A stretch of DNA of 64,000 bases from Chromatocurvus sp046260765 (GTDB taxonomy: Bacteria > Pseudomonadota > Gammaproteobacteria > Pseudomonadales > Halieaceae). This document shows positions 50,385-59,902 of the stretch, in pieces. Position 1 is the stretch's first letter, and each line of letters begins with the position of its first letter. The stretch lies in assembly GCA_046260765.1 (NCBI GenBank), contig JBHEOO010000003.1:54871-118870 (forward strand), written 5' to 3'. Both the position numbers and the translations under genes were made by a program. Below the pieces are notes generated by a model. It was not told the origin of the DNA. It was given only the letters and a program-made list of their open reading frames with translations, and did not search any database.

Positions 50385-52298
50385 ATGCTAAAAACACAAG
50401 GCCCATCGCGGCGCCGTATCTGGAAATTCCTGCCAGTTGTCGTTGCGGCTTCCTGGCTGATGAACAGCGCACCGACCAATGCCCAGGATACCGGCAGACC
50501 CGTTCTGCTGGGTAAACACTGGATGGCGATCACCGGCAAACCCCAGGGCGCGAGCGCTGGTGCCATGACCTTCCAGCGTGGCGGTAATGCTGTAGATGCC
50601 GCCGCGGCCATGCTTGCAGTAACCTCTACCATGTGGGATGTATTGAGCTGGGGCGGCGAGACGCAGGCGCTTATCTATAACCCGGAAACCGGTGAAGTGC
50701 TGGGCATCAATGCCCTTGGTGTCGCCCCGAGCGGCGCAACACCTGCGTTTTTCCGGAACAAGGGAATGCTCTACCCACCCGAATATGGCCCGCTGGCTGC
50801 AACCACACCCGGCACCCCTGGCGGCCTGATGACAATGGTCGCTGAATATGGGCGACTGAGCCTCGCGGACGTGCTTGAGCCTGCTATGCAGCTGGCCGAG
50901 GGCTATCCGATGGAGGCTTCCCAGGCGGCGAACATTGAAAGACGCCGCAACATCATAGAGCAGTGGCCCGATTCACAGCGGGTGTTCCTGCCAAATTACG
51001 ACGCGGATAATCCCGAGGCACCTGCGGCGCCACGCCCCGGCGAGATTTTCCGACAGCCCGACCTTCACGCCACTCTGCAGAAACTGGTGGACGCTGAAGC
51101 CGAAGCCCTCGCCGCTGGCAAAACGCGCAAGGAAGCCATCTATGCGGCCTATGAGCGCTTCTATCGCGGCGATATTGCTGACGAGATCGTCCGCGCCAGC
51201 CAGGAATATGGCGGCCTCTTTCAAAAAGAAGATCTCGCCAACTGGGAGGTAAAAATAGAGAAGCCGGTCGCCACGAACTATCGCGGCGTGGATGTCTACA
51301 AGCTGACCACCTGGACCCAGGGTCCGGTACTGCTGCAGGCCCTCAATATTCTCGAGGGCTATGACCTGAAGGACATGGGCTACAACTCACAACGCTATAT
51401 CCACACCCTGTACCAGGCGATGAACCTGGCCTATGCGGACCGCGATTTTTATTACGGGGACCCCGCCTTCCCGCCGGAAGAGCCGATTGCCGGCCTGCTG
51501 TCCAAGGAATACGCCGCCGAGCGCCGCAAATTGATCCAGAACGACCGCAACCTGACGGATCTGAAGCCTGGCGACCCCTACGTATTTATGGGCAAGACGA
51601 ACCCCTTCAGCGAACTGCGAGAACAGTGGCAGCCCGTTCCTCCTGATGCCGAAGCCGAGGGCGTTGATGGCTTTCAGCAGGCCAGCACACGCAGCCATGA
51701 TGAAGGCTTTCTCGCCGGCACCACATCCATTCAGGCCGCTGACGCCGATGGCTGGGTAGTTTCTGTTACCCCCTCTGGCGGCTGGATTCCTGCTTTTGTT
51801 GCCGGAAACACGGGCGTTGGCCTGAGCCAGCGTATGCAGAGCTTTGTGCTCGACGAAGCGCTAAACCCCTATAACGTCGTCGCACCTGGCAAGCGCCCTC
51901 GGGTTACCCTGACACCCAGCCTCGCCATGAAAGACGACAAGCCGCTGATGGCCTTCTCCGTACAGGGTGGCGATAGCCAGGACCAGAATCTGCTGCAGTT
52001 CTTCCTTAATATGGTGGAATGGGACATGCACGTGCAGAAGGCCGCTGAAGGCAAGGGCCATATCCAGAGCTACCAGATGCAGAGTTCCTTTGGCGCCCAT
52101 CAGGCACAGCCTGGACGGCTGCAGGTGACGCCGCTCGTGTCACCGTACACGCGCGAGAAGCTGGCCGAGATGGGCTATGACGTGGAGCTGGTCGAGCGTG
52201 TCTACAACCCGACCACGGCAATCTGGTTCGACCACAGGGAGGGTGTCATGCAGGGCGGCGCCAGTGACTACGGCGACGATTACGGTATCGCCTGGTAA
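50385..52298 (+). CDS. Gamma-glutamyltransferase family protein, exported
   Basis: A 637-residue N-terminal-nucleophile hydrolase. A signal peptide (IWKFLPVVVAASWLMNSAPTNAQ) precedes the large-subunit part (AITGKPQGASAGAMTFQRGGNAVDAAAAMLAV, SWGGETQALIY, GPLAATTPGTPGGLMTM). The cleavage and catalytic threonine is most likely T446 in FLAGTTSIQAADADGWVVS, giving a small subunit of about 190 residues; later SGGWIPAFVAG and PRVTLTPSLAM fit this. Residues after the threonine (SIQAAD) differ from the usual HxSVVD, so glutathione need not be the substrate; the subgroup could act on other gamma-glutamyl or acyl compounds. ATG at 50385 has GAGGGG five bases before it. The next gene begins seven bases after the stop codon. 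Confidence 0.88.
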   Translation: MLKTQGPSRRRIWKFLPVVVAASWLMNSAPTNAQDTGRPVLLGKHWMAITGKPQGASAGAMTFQRGGNAVDAAAAMLAVTSTMWDVLSWGGETQALIYNPETGEVLGINALGVAPSGATPAFFRNKGMLYPPEYGPLAATTPGTPGGLMTMVAEYGRLSLADVLEPAMQLAEGYPMEASQAANIERRRNIIEQWPDSQRVFLPNYDADNPEAPAAPRPGEIFRQPDLHATLQKLVDAEAEALAAGKTRKEAIYAAYERFYRGDIADEIVRASQEYGGLFQKEDLANWEVKIEKPVATNYRGVDVYKLTTWTQGPVLLQALNILEGYDLKDMGYNSQRYIHTLYQAMNLAYADRDFYYGDPAFPPEEPIAGLLSKEYAAERRKLIQNDRNLTDLKPGDPYVFMGKTNPFSELREQWQPVPPDAEAEGVDGFQQASTRSHDEGFLAGTTSIQAADADGWVVSVTPSGGWIPAFVAGNTGVGLSQRMQSFVLDEALNPYNVVAPGKRPRVTLTPSLAMKDDKPLMAFSVQGGDSQDQNLLQFFLNMVEWDMHVQKAAEGKGHIQSYQMQSSFGAHQAQPGRLQVTPLVSPYTREKLAEMGYDVELVERVYNPTTAIWFDHREGVMQGGASDYGDDYGIAW

Positions 52299-52305
52299 CA
52301 AGCAG

Positions 52306-54054
52306 ATGAGGTTTCTTCTTTGTCGGCAGCTGTGGGTTGCGCTACTCGTCGCTGTCACGGTTTCTGCCTGTACCGAACGCGCGACCGATAGCGGCGCTGG
52401 CAAAGCCGCCGAAACTCCGGCAGACAATGCACCTCACTTTGACCTCATCATCGCGGGTGGCACTGTGTATGACGGCAGCGGCGGCGAACCCATCGAGACA
52501 GACGTTGCCATTCGCAATGACCGCATCGCCGCCATCGGCACAGAGCTCGGTACCGCGGATGAAAGGCTTGATGCCACTGGCAAAGCGGTGGCACCGGGCT
52601 TTATCAACATGCTCAGCTGGGCCAATGAATCGCTGATTGAAGACGGACGCTCCCTCAGCGATATCCGCCAGGGCATCACGCTGGAAGTTTTCGGTGAGGG
52701 CTGGTCCATGGGTCCGCTGAACGACGACCTGAAAGCGGACATGCTGGCGCAGCAGGGCGACATTCGCTTTGACATTGCATGGACCACGCTCGGCGAGTAC
52801 CTCGACTCCCTCACAGGCAGAGGAATCTCGCCCAACGTCGCGTCATTTATCGGCGCCACCACCGTGCGCATGCACGTGCTCGGGGAAGACGATGTCGACC
52901 CCACGCCGGAGCAGCTGGTGACGATGCAGGAGCTGGTGCGTGAAGCGATGCGCGAGGGCGCGCTGGGCGTGGGCTCATCACTCATCTACGCCCCGGCCTT
53001 CTACGCCGGTACCGATGAACTCATCGCTCTGATGCAGGCCGCTGCCGAGTACGGCGGCCGCTACATTTCTCACATGCGCAGTGAGGGAAACCGCCTGCTG
53101 GAATCGCTGGATGAGCTGATCGAGATTGCAGAAAGTGCAGGCACGGGCGCCGAAATCTACCATTTGAAGGCTTCGGGCGCAGAGAACTGGGGCAAGATGC
53201 AAGCGGCAATCGGCAGTATCGAGGCGGCGAGAGCGCGCGGCCTGGATATTACCGCCAACATGTATAACTACACTGCGGGCGCCACCGGACTCGACGCCAG
53301 TATGCCGCCCTGGGTCCAGGCGGGCGGCCTGGAAGACTGGATCAGGCGCCTGCGCGACCCGGCCATACGGGAACGCCTGCGCACCGAAATCGCAACGCCG
53401 TCGGACGACTGGGAGAATCTGTATCTCTCTGCAGGGGGCGCAGATAATCTCCTGCTTACCGGCTTCCATAACCCTGAATTGAAGCCCCTGACCGGCAAGA
53501 CCCTGGCCGAGGTCGCCGAGCAACGCAGAACAACGCCCATCGACACCATGATCGACCTGGTCATCGAAGATGGCAGCCGGGTGGGCACTGTGTATTTCAT
53601 GATGTCGGAAGACAATATCCGCCGGAAGATTGCACAGCCCTGGATGAGCTTCGGCTCGGATGCGGCATCGCTGGCGCCCGAGGGCGTGTTTCTGTTGAGC
53701 AGTACCCATCCACGAGCCTACGGAAATTTTGCGCGGCTGCTCGGCAAATACGTTCGGGAAGAAGAAATCATCACGCTGTCGGAGGCCGTCAGGCGTCTGA
53801 CAACACTCCCCGCTACCAACCTGAAACTGCGCGAGCGCGGCAGCCTCAAGGTGGGTTACTACGCCGACATCGTGGTTTTTGATCCCGACACCATTACCGA
53901 CCATGCCACCTTCGACCAGCCACAGCAGCTGGCAACCGGGGTGAGTGATGTCCTGGTCAATGGCGTGCCCGTGCTTCGGGACGGATTGCACACGGGTGCC
54001 CTCCCGGGCCGCGTGGTTCGGGGCCCGGGTTACAGAGATGAACGAGGTTCCTGA
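52306..54054 (+). CDS. D-aminoacylase-like amidohydrolase with altered metal site, lipoprotein
   Basis: A 582-residue amidohydrolase-superfamily protein with a lipoprotein signal (VALLVAVTVSACTE, cysteine 22). LIIAGGTVYDGSGGEPIETD and AVAPGFIN are the N-terminal beta domain and first strand. D-aminoacylases continue with a D-x-H-x-H motif here; this protein has N101-M-L-S-W105, so both metal histidines are missing, and the later metal cysteine region reads LEVFGEG. Histidines in ISHMRSEGNR and IYHLKASG and the aspartate in FGSDAAS remain. It may use one metal in another way or act on a different bond. It follows the gamma-glutamyltransferase by seven bases, and its stop touches the next start. 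Confidence 0.83.
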   Translation: MRFLLCRQLWVALLVAVTVSACTERATDSGAGKAAETPADNAPHFDLIIAGGTVYDGSGGEPIETDVAIRNDRIAAIGTELGTADERLDATGKAVAPGFINMLSWANESLIEDGRSLSDIRQGITLEVFGEGWSMGPLNDDLKADMLAQQGDIRFDIAWTTLGEYLDSLTGRGISPNVASFIGATTVRMHVLGEDDVDPTPEQLVTMQELVREAMREGALGVGSSLIYAPAFYAGTDELIALMQAAAEYGGRYISHMRSEGNRLLESLDELIEIAESAGTGAEIYHLKASGAENWGKMQAAIGSIEAARARGLDITANMYNYTAGATGLDASMPPWVQAGGLEDWIRRLRDPAIRERLRTEIATPSDDWENLYLSAGGADNLLLTGFHNPELKPLTGKTLAEVAEQRRTTPIDTMIDLVIEDGSRVGTVYFMMSEDNIRRKIAQPWMSFGSDAASLAPEGVFLLSSTHPRAYGNFARLLGKYVREEEIITLSEAVRRLTTLPATNLKLRERGSLKVGYYADIVVFDPDTITDHATFDQPQQLATGVSDVLVNGVPVLRDGLHTGALPGRVVRGPGYRDERGS

Positions 54055-54981
54055 ATGGCCTTTGAATTCAACATCGGAGAATCCGCCGGCGACGGTATAC
54101 GTCGCATGGCGCAGGAGCAGATAGACAAGGCGCTGGGCGAAATCGACGATAGCGGCCTCGATCAGCACACCACTGTTCACCAGGTGCGCAAGCGCTGCAA
54201 AAAGATCCGAGCGCTGCTGCGCCTTGCACGCGCCGACCTCGACAGTAGCAAAATCTACAAACAGGAGAACGCCTGCTTCCGCGACGCTGCCCTCAGCCTG
54301 TCTGGCATTCGCGATGCAGAGGCGCTGCTCGAAACCTACGACACGCTAATCGACACATTCTCCAAACAGAGCAACCGGCAGCGCCTGAAAAAAGTGCGCG
54401 ACGGGCTGGAAGAGCGAAAGCGGGAAATCGCCGACAACGACGTCGACCTCGATTCACGGATCGCGACGTTTGCTAGAACGATGCGAGAGGCCCGGGAACG
54501 GGTGCACAACTGGCCTGTGGGCGACAGTTTCAACTCTCTGGCGCCGGGCCTGAAGGCAAATTACCGGCGTGGCCGCAAGGCAATGAAAACAGCGGCAGTC
54601 AAGCCAAACACCGAAAACTTCCATGAGTGGCGCAAGAGCGTCAAATACCATCTCTATCATGTGCAGGTATTACGGCCCATCTGGGGCGCTGTTCTCGACA
54701 GCTGGCGGGGAGAGATAAAAAACCTGGGAGAGGACCTGGGAGATGACCACGACCTGGCGGTGTTCGAACAGACACTGTTGGCAGAGCCCAGGCGTTTCGG
54801 TTCCAACCGCGATCGTCAGGCTTTGCAGGCACTCTCCGACAGGCGGCGTGCCGAGCTGCAGGGCCGCGCTTTCCCCGCGGGACAGCGCATTTTTCACGAA
54901 ACGCCGAAGCAGCTGACACGGCGCCTCGAAGCCTACTGGGACGCATCACGCGCCGAAGCGAGGCTACCGGCCGATGACTGA
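54055..54981 (+). CDS. CHAD domain protein
   Basis: A 308-residue helical protein of the CHAD family: HQVRKRCKKIRALLRLARADL and later FHEWRKSVKYHLYHVQVL show the conserved His, Arg and Lys pattern that forms a basic polyphosphate-binding channel. CHAD domains bind inorganic polyphosphate and often accompany CYTH triphosphatases. It starts on the base after the stop codon of the preceding gene and overlaps the CYTH gene by eight bases, so both are made together. It probably targets the partner to polyphosphate granules. Confidence 0.92.
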   Translation: MAFEFNIGESAGDGIRRMAQEQIDKALGEIDDSGLDQHTTVHQVRKRCKKIRALLRLARADLDSSKIYKQENACFRDAALSLSGIRDAEALLETYDTLIDTFSKQSNRQRLKKVRDGLEERKREIADNDVDLDSRIATFARTMREARERVHNWPVGDSFNSLAPGLKANYRRGRKAMKTAAVKPNTENFHEWRKSVKYHLYHVQVLRPIWGAVLDSWRGEIKNLGEDLGDDHDLAVFEQTLLAEPRRFGSNRDRQALQALSDRRRAELQGRAFPAGQRIFHETPKQLTRRLEAYWDASRAEARLPADD

Positions 54982-55516
54982 ATCAGCTTCCACACAGGAG
55001 ATCGAGCGGAAATTCCTGGTGGATCCGGGCACACTGCCGTTTCAGCTGGAGACATGGCCGGCCAGCTTCATAGCGCAGGGCTACCTGGCGGTGAACGAAA
55101 ACAGCGCGCGGGAAGTGCGACTGCGTAATCGGGACGGGCAGTACACCCTCACCGTAAAGACCGGCAGTGGATCGGTGCGCGAAGAGGGCGAGGTTGCATT
55201 GTCTGAAGCGCAGTTCCGGACTCTGTGGCCTTACACGGGGGGTCAGCGCATTGAGAAGACACGACATGAGATTGCGCTCGAACAGCTGACTGCTGAACTG
55301 GATGTCTACGGTGGCAGGCACCAGGGTCTGGCGGTAGTCGAGGTGGAATTTCCCAGCGAGGCCACAGCGCTGGCGTTTGAGCCGCCGGACTGGTTCGGGG
55401 ACGAAGTCACCGACAATGCCGCCTACAGGAATCAGCAGCTGGCGATCCAGGCGCCCCGCTCCGCGGGCGCCAGAGCGCCAGCGCCCTCTACTGAAAAGCG
55501 ATCGAGGCCCCGATAA
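54974..55516 (+). CDS. CYTH domain triphosphatase
   Basis: A 180-residue protein of the triphosphate tunnel family. The signature EIERKFLV lies at residues 9-16; REVRLRNRDGQYTLTVKTGSG, TRHEIALE and VVEVEFPSE supply the other charged residues lining the tunnel. Members hydrolyse inorganic triphosphate or, less often, make cAMP. E. coli YgiF has CYTH and CHAD in one chain; here they are separate overlapping genes. The C-terminal 25 residues are low-complexity and basic (APRSAGARAPAPSTEKRSRPR). Confidence 0.92.
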   Translation: MTESASTQEIERKFLVDPGTLPFQLETWPASFIAQGYLAVNENSAREVRLRNRDGQYTLTVKTGSGSVREEGEVALSEAQFRTLWPYTGGQRIEKTRHEIALEQLTAELDVYGGRHQGLAVVEVEFPSEATALAFEPPDWFGDEVTDNAAYRNQQLAIQAPRSAGARAPAPSTEKRSRPR

Positions 55517-55711
55517 AGAATCGTCGACCGAGGGGATCGAACAGCTGGGTATTGGTGCAGTGATCAGCCCCGGAGCAAAAACCAGACTTTGCACTGCGGT
55601 CAAGCCGGCGGGGGAAAAGCCCGCATCCTGGCACAATAGGCTTCCTTGCCAGCAAACACATCAATCGGGTACCTTCCTTGCTGTTTTTCACCCGCCAGGG
55701 ACTATTAACCA

Positions 55712-58700
55712 ATGCCGACCCTTTTCCGATCGAGCCTGCAGGCATTAAGCGCACTACTGCTGGCTGCCAGTGCAAACGCCGCTGAACTCAATATCGACGT
55801 CCAGAAAAAAGTGCTTGAGAACGGCGTCACGGTGCTGGTCTGGGAGCGGGAGTCGGCGGGACGAGTCGGCGCACGCAGCTTTTACAAGGTCGACATTGCA
55901 GCTGAGCGACCGGGAACGGTGGGCCTGGTGCACATGCTGGAACATCACCTGTTCAAAGGTGACGATATTGCCGGCACCAAAAACTGGGATGAGGAGCGCG
56001 CCATCGCAGCGCGAGTCGAGACACTGGCCAGACAGGTCACCGACGAGGAGAACAGCCAGCGCCAGTGTCTCCTCCAGCGCGACGTGTTCGCAGAACTGGA
56101 AAACGACTGCAGCACCCCTGAGCTCGATGCCTTGCGGAACAGGCTCGCAGAGGCCGCCGACGCACAGAATGAACTTGCGGAAATCGAATGGTATTTCGGT
56201 GCCATTCAGTCTGCGGGAGGCACCGGCACCACAGCGTCGACAGGACGAGACTGGATGAAGTTCGATGTGGACCTGCCGGCCAACAAGCTCGAGCTATTCA
56301 TGTGGGCTGAACGCTCGCGGGTGGAGAACCCGGTGTTCCGGCATTTCGAGCCGGAAAAGGAAGTCGTCGTCGACCAGATCCGGCGCTACGACAATAACCC
56401 GGACGGAAAATTCAACCGGGTTCTGCGCTCCATGACCTACGACGCCCACCCCTACGGCTGGGCGCACTGGTTCAGCGACCTGACACAGGCTACGCGCGAG
56501 GACCACTGGGAAATCTTCTACAAATATTTTATACCGCAGAACCTGGTGCTGGTGGTTGTTGGTGAAGTCGAAGCAGAGCAGGTCTACGAGATGGCAGAGG
56601 CCTACTTTGGCAGCTGGCAGCCCGTTCGACCGTCGCCGCGACTCCGAACCGTCGAACCGGAGCCTGTCGGTCAGAAACGCCTCGCCGTCACCGCGGCAGC
56701 AGGTCCACTAGTAGCAATCAATGTACCCATGCCTGCCGTCGGCCACACCGATGCACCGGTGTTCGATGTGCTGGCTGAACTGCTCGGTGGTACGCGCGGA
56801 CAACTCGCGGCGCGTCTGGTCGATGAAGAACGACTGGCTACCGAGGCGTCCGCCTCGGCGTGGACTTCCAAATACCCGTCGCATTTCGCCATGCAGGTAA
56901 AGGCCAGAGACAACTCACAGCTGGATGCGGTAGAGGCTGGCATCAACGCCGTACTTGCCGATATCGCTGCGGGCACGATCGATGATGCGGAACTAAAGGC
57001 AGCCTCGGACCGCCTTGTGCTGACACTCGCCCAGAATCTTGAGGAGATCGGCCGCAGCGCGGTGACCATCGGCGCCATGGAAACAATCTACGACTGGAGC
57101 CACCTGAACGCCTTGCCTGAGCTCTGGGCATCGGTGAGCAGGGATGATCTGCAGCGCGTCATCCGGCGTTATTTTGCGGCGAACAGGCAGGTAGTCGGCC
57201 ACCTCAAGCGGGAGAGCAAAGAGCAGGTAGCAAAGCAGAATACGGACAGCGATCTGGAATTCGCCAGCCTGAGTACCGTGCGCCCCGGCCACTGGCCGGT
57301 TGGCGGTCCGGTGGATGAATTCTTTCTGGCCGACGTCGTGCGGGGCACAGCGACCCGCGAGCAACGGAAACAGACTGGCAAGGGCATCGAAACCCGAGAT
57401 TTTCAGGATGGCGGCATTGTCGGTCTGACCGACATACAGGCTAGCGGCGGCACGGCGGCCAACGCCACGAAAAAAGCAGCAGCGACAGATACGAGACACA
57501 TCGACCACAGTGAGCCACTCGCCATCGCCGGACAGCCCTGGTACGTCCCCCCGTTCATGGCGGAGCAGCGAGCAGCGCGGTTCGCCCAGGCAGCACCAAC
57601 GCGCGATTATCGAGAACTTAAATACCCGGCGACGGACTTTCGTTTTCCGGCTGAAAGCGACTTCCGGATTGAGCTGGGCAACGGCATTTCCGCTTACGTT
57701 GTTAGCGAAAACCTTCTGCCCCAGGTGCGTATCACTGCACTGATTGATGCCCCGAGTCTTGCAGACCCGGAGGGCAAGGCCGGCCTTGGCTCGCTGACTG
57801 CCCAGCTGCTGCGTAAAGGCAGCAACGGTATGGATGCAGAGGCGATTGAGAATGCCCTTAATCGCATGGGCGCAACGCTGTCGATACACCATGACCGTCG
57901 CAATACACGACTGGAAGCGTTTGCACCGGCTGATCAGGCTCAGGCACTGATTTCCCTTGTGGGCGAACTTCTCGCCGCACCGGATTTCAAAGCGGGGTTT
58001 GCGGACGAGCGTGAGCGCCTGGCTCTGGCGGCAGAGCGCGCCGATGACAATGCGCTGTACGCAACCCGGGCCCTGTTCGATGGCGCACTTTATGGCAACG
58101 ATCATCCAATGGGTGTGCGCGAAAGCGCCGCATCCATTCGCGGCATCACGCTGGCAGAGGTTCGCGCGCACTATCGCACGCATTACACCGCCGATCGTAT
58201 GGCGCTCGTGATATCTGGCGCGGTCGATCGCGGACAGGCCAGCGACACACTGCGCTCCATCGCCGCCCTGAATGCGCTGCCATCCCGGAACGACGCCGCG
58301 CCTTTTGCGTTTGCCACACCACCGGGGCCGCAGGGACTGCAGGTTCATACCCGGCAGCTGAGCACGCGTCAGGCCCAGGTCATGTTGGGTCATCTCGGCA
58401 TCGAGAACCCACCAGCTGACCATGCCGCCCTGGAGATCATGCATCATGTTCTCGCCGGCGGCGGTTTCGCCTCGCGTATGATGGGATTGCTACGTGCAGA
58501 AACCGGCATTACCTCTGCACTTTATGGTGAGATTGAGCCCGGTCGAGGTGCTCCCAATCCCTACGTATGGCGTTTTGGAGGCCGACCTGAAACGCTGGCG
58601 GAGGGGATCGAACTGGCATTGCAGGAGATTGGGGAACTTCGCGACGCTGGCATTACCCAGGCAGAATTCGAGGCAGCTCGAACCACCTTTATCGACGGTC

Positions 58701-58978
58701 TCATTCCCGCCTCCTACGACACCGCTCACAAAATCGGCCTTCGCCTGGCGCACAACCGCCTGTTTGGGCACTATGCGTATCAGTCGCCGCAGTATCTCAA
58801 CTATTACGCAGGTGATGCGGCACAGATCGAAGCGCTGAAGTCGCTGACTCTGGAGGATGTCAACGCGGCTGCGCAGAAGTACCTCGACCCGAAAAACCTG
58901 GTGATCGCGGTAACGGGGCCGCTGGATGTCATCCGGGATAACGCGCCCGAGAGTGCACGCAAGGTATTGGGTTGGTAA
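55712..58978 (+). CDS. M16 family zinc metallopeptidase, exported
   Basis: A 1088-residue protein with a signal peptide (LQALSALLLAASANAAELN). The active site HMLEHHLFKG gives inverted zinc motif H74-x-x-E77-H78, and the second glutamate lies further down in the first domain (FEPEKEVVVDQIRRY region). A second M16 unit begins near residue 640 (YPATDFRFPAESDFRIELGNG) and lacks the zinc motif, as usual for two-domain members. An insertion of about 60 residues rich in Gln and Glu (TLARQVTDEENSQRQCLLQR) interrupts the first domain just after the active site. The family degrades short peptides in the periplasm. Stop is 44 bases before the SDR gene. Confidence 0.92.
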   Translation: MPTLFRSSLQALSALLLAASANAAELNIDVQKKVLENGVTVLVWERESAGRVGARSFYKVDIAAERPGTVGLVHMLEHHLFKGDDIAGTKNWDEERAIAARVETLARQVTDEENSQRQCLLQRDVFAELENDCSTPELDALRNRLAEAADAQNELAEIEWYFGAIQSAGGTGTTASTGRDWMKFDVDLPANKLELFMWAERSRVENPVFRHFEPEKEVVVDQIRRYDNNPDGKFNRVLRSMTYDAHPYGWAHWFSDLTQATREDHWEIFYKYFIPQNLVLVVVGEVEAEQVYEMAEAYFGSWQPVRPSPRLRTVEPEPVGQKRLAVTAAAGPLVAINVPMPAVGHTDAPVFDVLAELLGGTRGQLAARLVDEERLATEASASAWTSKYPSHFAMQVKARDNSQLDAVEAGINAVLADIAAGTIDDAELKAASDRLVLTLAQNLEEIGRSAVTIGAMETIYDWSHLNALPELWASVSRDDLQRVIRRYFAANRQVVGHLKRESKEQVAKQNTDSDLEFASLSTVRPGHWPVGGPVDEFFLADVVRGTATREQRKQTGKGIETRDFQDGGIVGLTDIQASGGTAANATKKAAATDTRHIDHSEPLAIAGQPWYVPPFMAEQRAARFAQAAPTRDYRELKYPATDFRFPAESDFRIELGNGISAYVVSENLLPQVRITALIDAPSLADPEGKAGLGSLTAQLLRKGSNGMDAEAIENALNRMGATLSIHHDRRNTRLEAFAPADQAQALISLVGELLAAPDFKAGFADERERLALAAERADDNALYATRALFDGALYGNDHPMGVRESAASIRGITLAEVRAHYRTHYTADRMALVISGAVDRGQASDTLRSIAALNALPSRNDAAPFAFATPPGPQGLQVHTRQLSTRQAQVMLGHLGIENPPADHAALEIMHHVLAGGGFASRMMGLLRAETGITSALYGEIEPGRGAPNPYVWRFGGRPETLAEGIELALQEIGELRDAGITQAEFEAARTTFIDGLIPASYDTAHKIGLRLAHNRLFGHYAYQSPQYLNYYAGDAAQIEALKSLTLEDVNAAAQKYLDPKNLVIAVTGPLDVIRDNAPESARKVLGW

Positions 58979-59022
58979 CGCGCTGAGTCGCCGCGCTACA
59001 GAATTATGAGGTTTACAACACG

Positions 59023-59844
59023 ATGAAAACATTCAAGGACACTTGCGGCTTTATCACTGGCGGCGCATCTGGCATAGGCCTTGCCATGGCGCGGGAGCTG
59101 GGAAACCGAGGGATGTCGCTGATGCTGGCGGATATCGAGGCGGATGCGCTTGAGCAGGCTGCGGGCGAGTTACGCTCCTCGGGTATCGAGGCTGAAACGG
59201 TTGTCCTTGATGTAGGTGATCATGTCGCTTACGAGCGCGTTGCCCGGTACACGCTGGAACGACTCGGCAAGATCAACTTCCTGTTCAACAACGCCGGCGT
59301 TGGTGCGCTTTCACCCGCGGGCCAGACGCCGGTTGCCGACTGGCAATGGGTCGTCAACGTGAATCTGCTCGGCGTGGCCTACGGCGTAGAAAATTTTCTG
59401 CCCTCGATGCTCGCGCTCAATGAGCCCTGCTTCATTATGAACACGGCCTCCCTCGCCGGCCATGTCGCCAATCCAGGCTTCGGCCCTTATAACGCCACCA
59501 AATTCGCAGTGGTGGGCTACTCTGAGAGCCTGCGTCTGGAGCTTGCAAGCTCCAACGTGGGCGTGGCGGTGCTCTGCCCCGCCTGGGTAAAAACCCGTAT
59601 TGCCCACAGCGGACGCAACCACCCGGACAACGCGAAAGCGGAAGCGTCCGTTGGCGGAATGAATGCCATTGCGAAGCTGATTGAAGAGGAAGGCATACCG
59701 GTGCAGGAGCTTGTAGAACGTGCGTTGGACGCCATGGCCGACGGCACCTTCAACGTATTCACGCACGCAGATTTCTGGCCCGTGGTGCAGGAGCGGCTGA
59801 GCCGTGTAAGCGAGGATTACCAGCAGGTTCTCAAGAGCGGGTAA
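59023..59844 (+). CDS. Short-chain dehydrogenase/reductase
   Basis: A 273-residue classical SDR. TGGASGIG (residues 13-20) binds the cofactor, NNAGVG follows, and the full catalytic set is present: serine in NTASLAGH, and PYNATK with tyrosine and lysine, the serine 13 residues before the tyrosine. An aspartate (ADIEAD) after the second strand suggests NAD preference. The C-terminal part after residue 190 differs from FabG-like enzymes and is typical of broad alcohol or steroid-like SDRs. It follows the M16 gene on the same strand; no functional link is evident. Confidence 0.9.
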   Translation: MKTFKDTCGFITGGASGIGLAMARELGNRGMSLMLADIEADALEQAAGELRSSGIEAETVVLDVGDHVAYERVARYTLERLGKINFLFNNAGVGALSPAGQTPVADWQWVVNVNLLGVAYGVENFLPSMLALNEPCFIMNTASLAGHVANPGFGPYNATKFAVVGYSESLRLELASSNVGVAVLCPAWVKTRIAHSGRNHPDNAKAEASVGGMNAIAKLIEEEGIPVQELVERALDAMADGTFNVFTHADFWPVVQERLSRVSEDYQQVLKSG

Positions 59845-59902
59845 GAAGAAGAATCAGATCGCGGAGCCGGGCACAGCCCCGCAATCTTATTGCTCCCATC
59901 GA

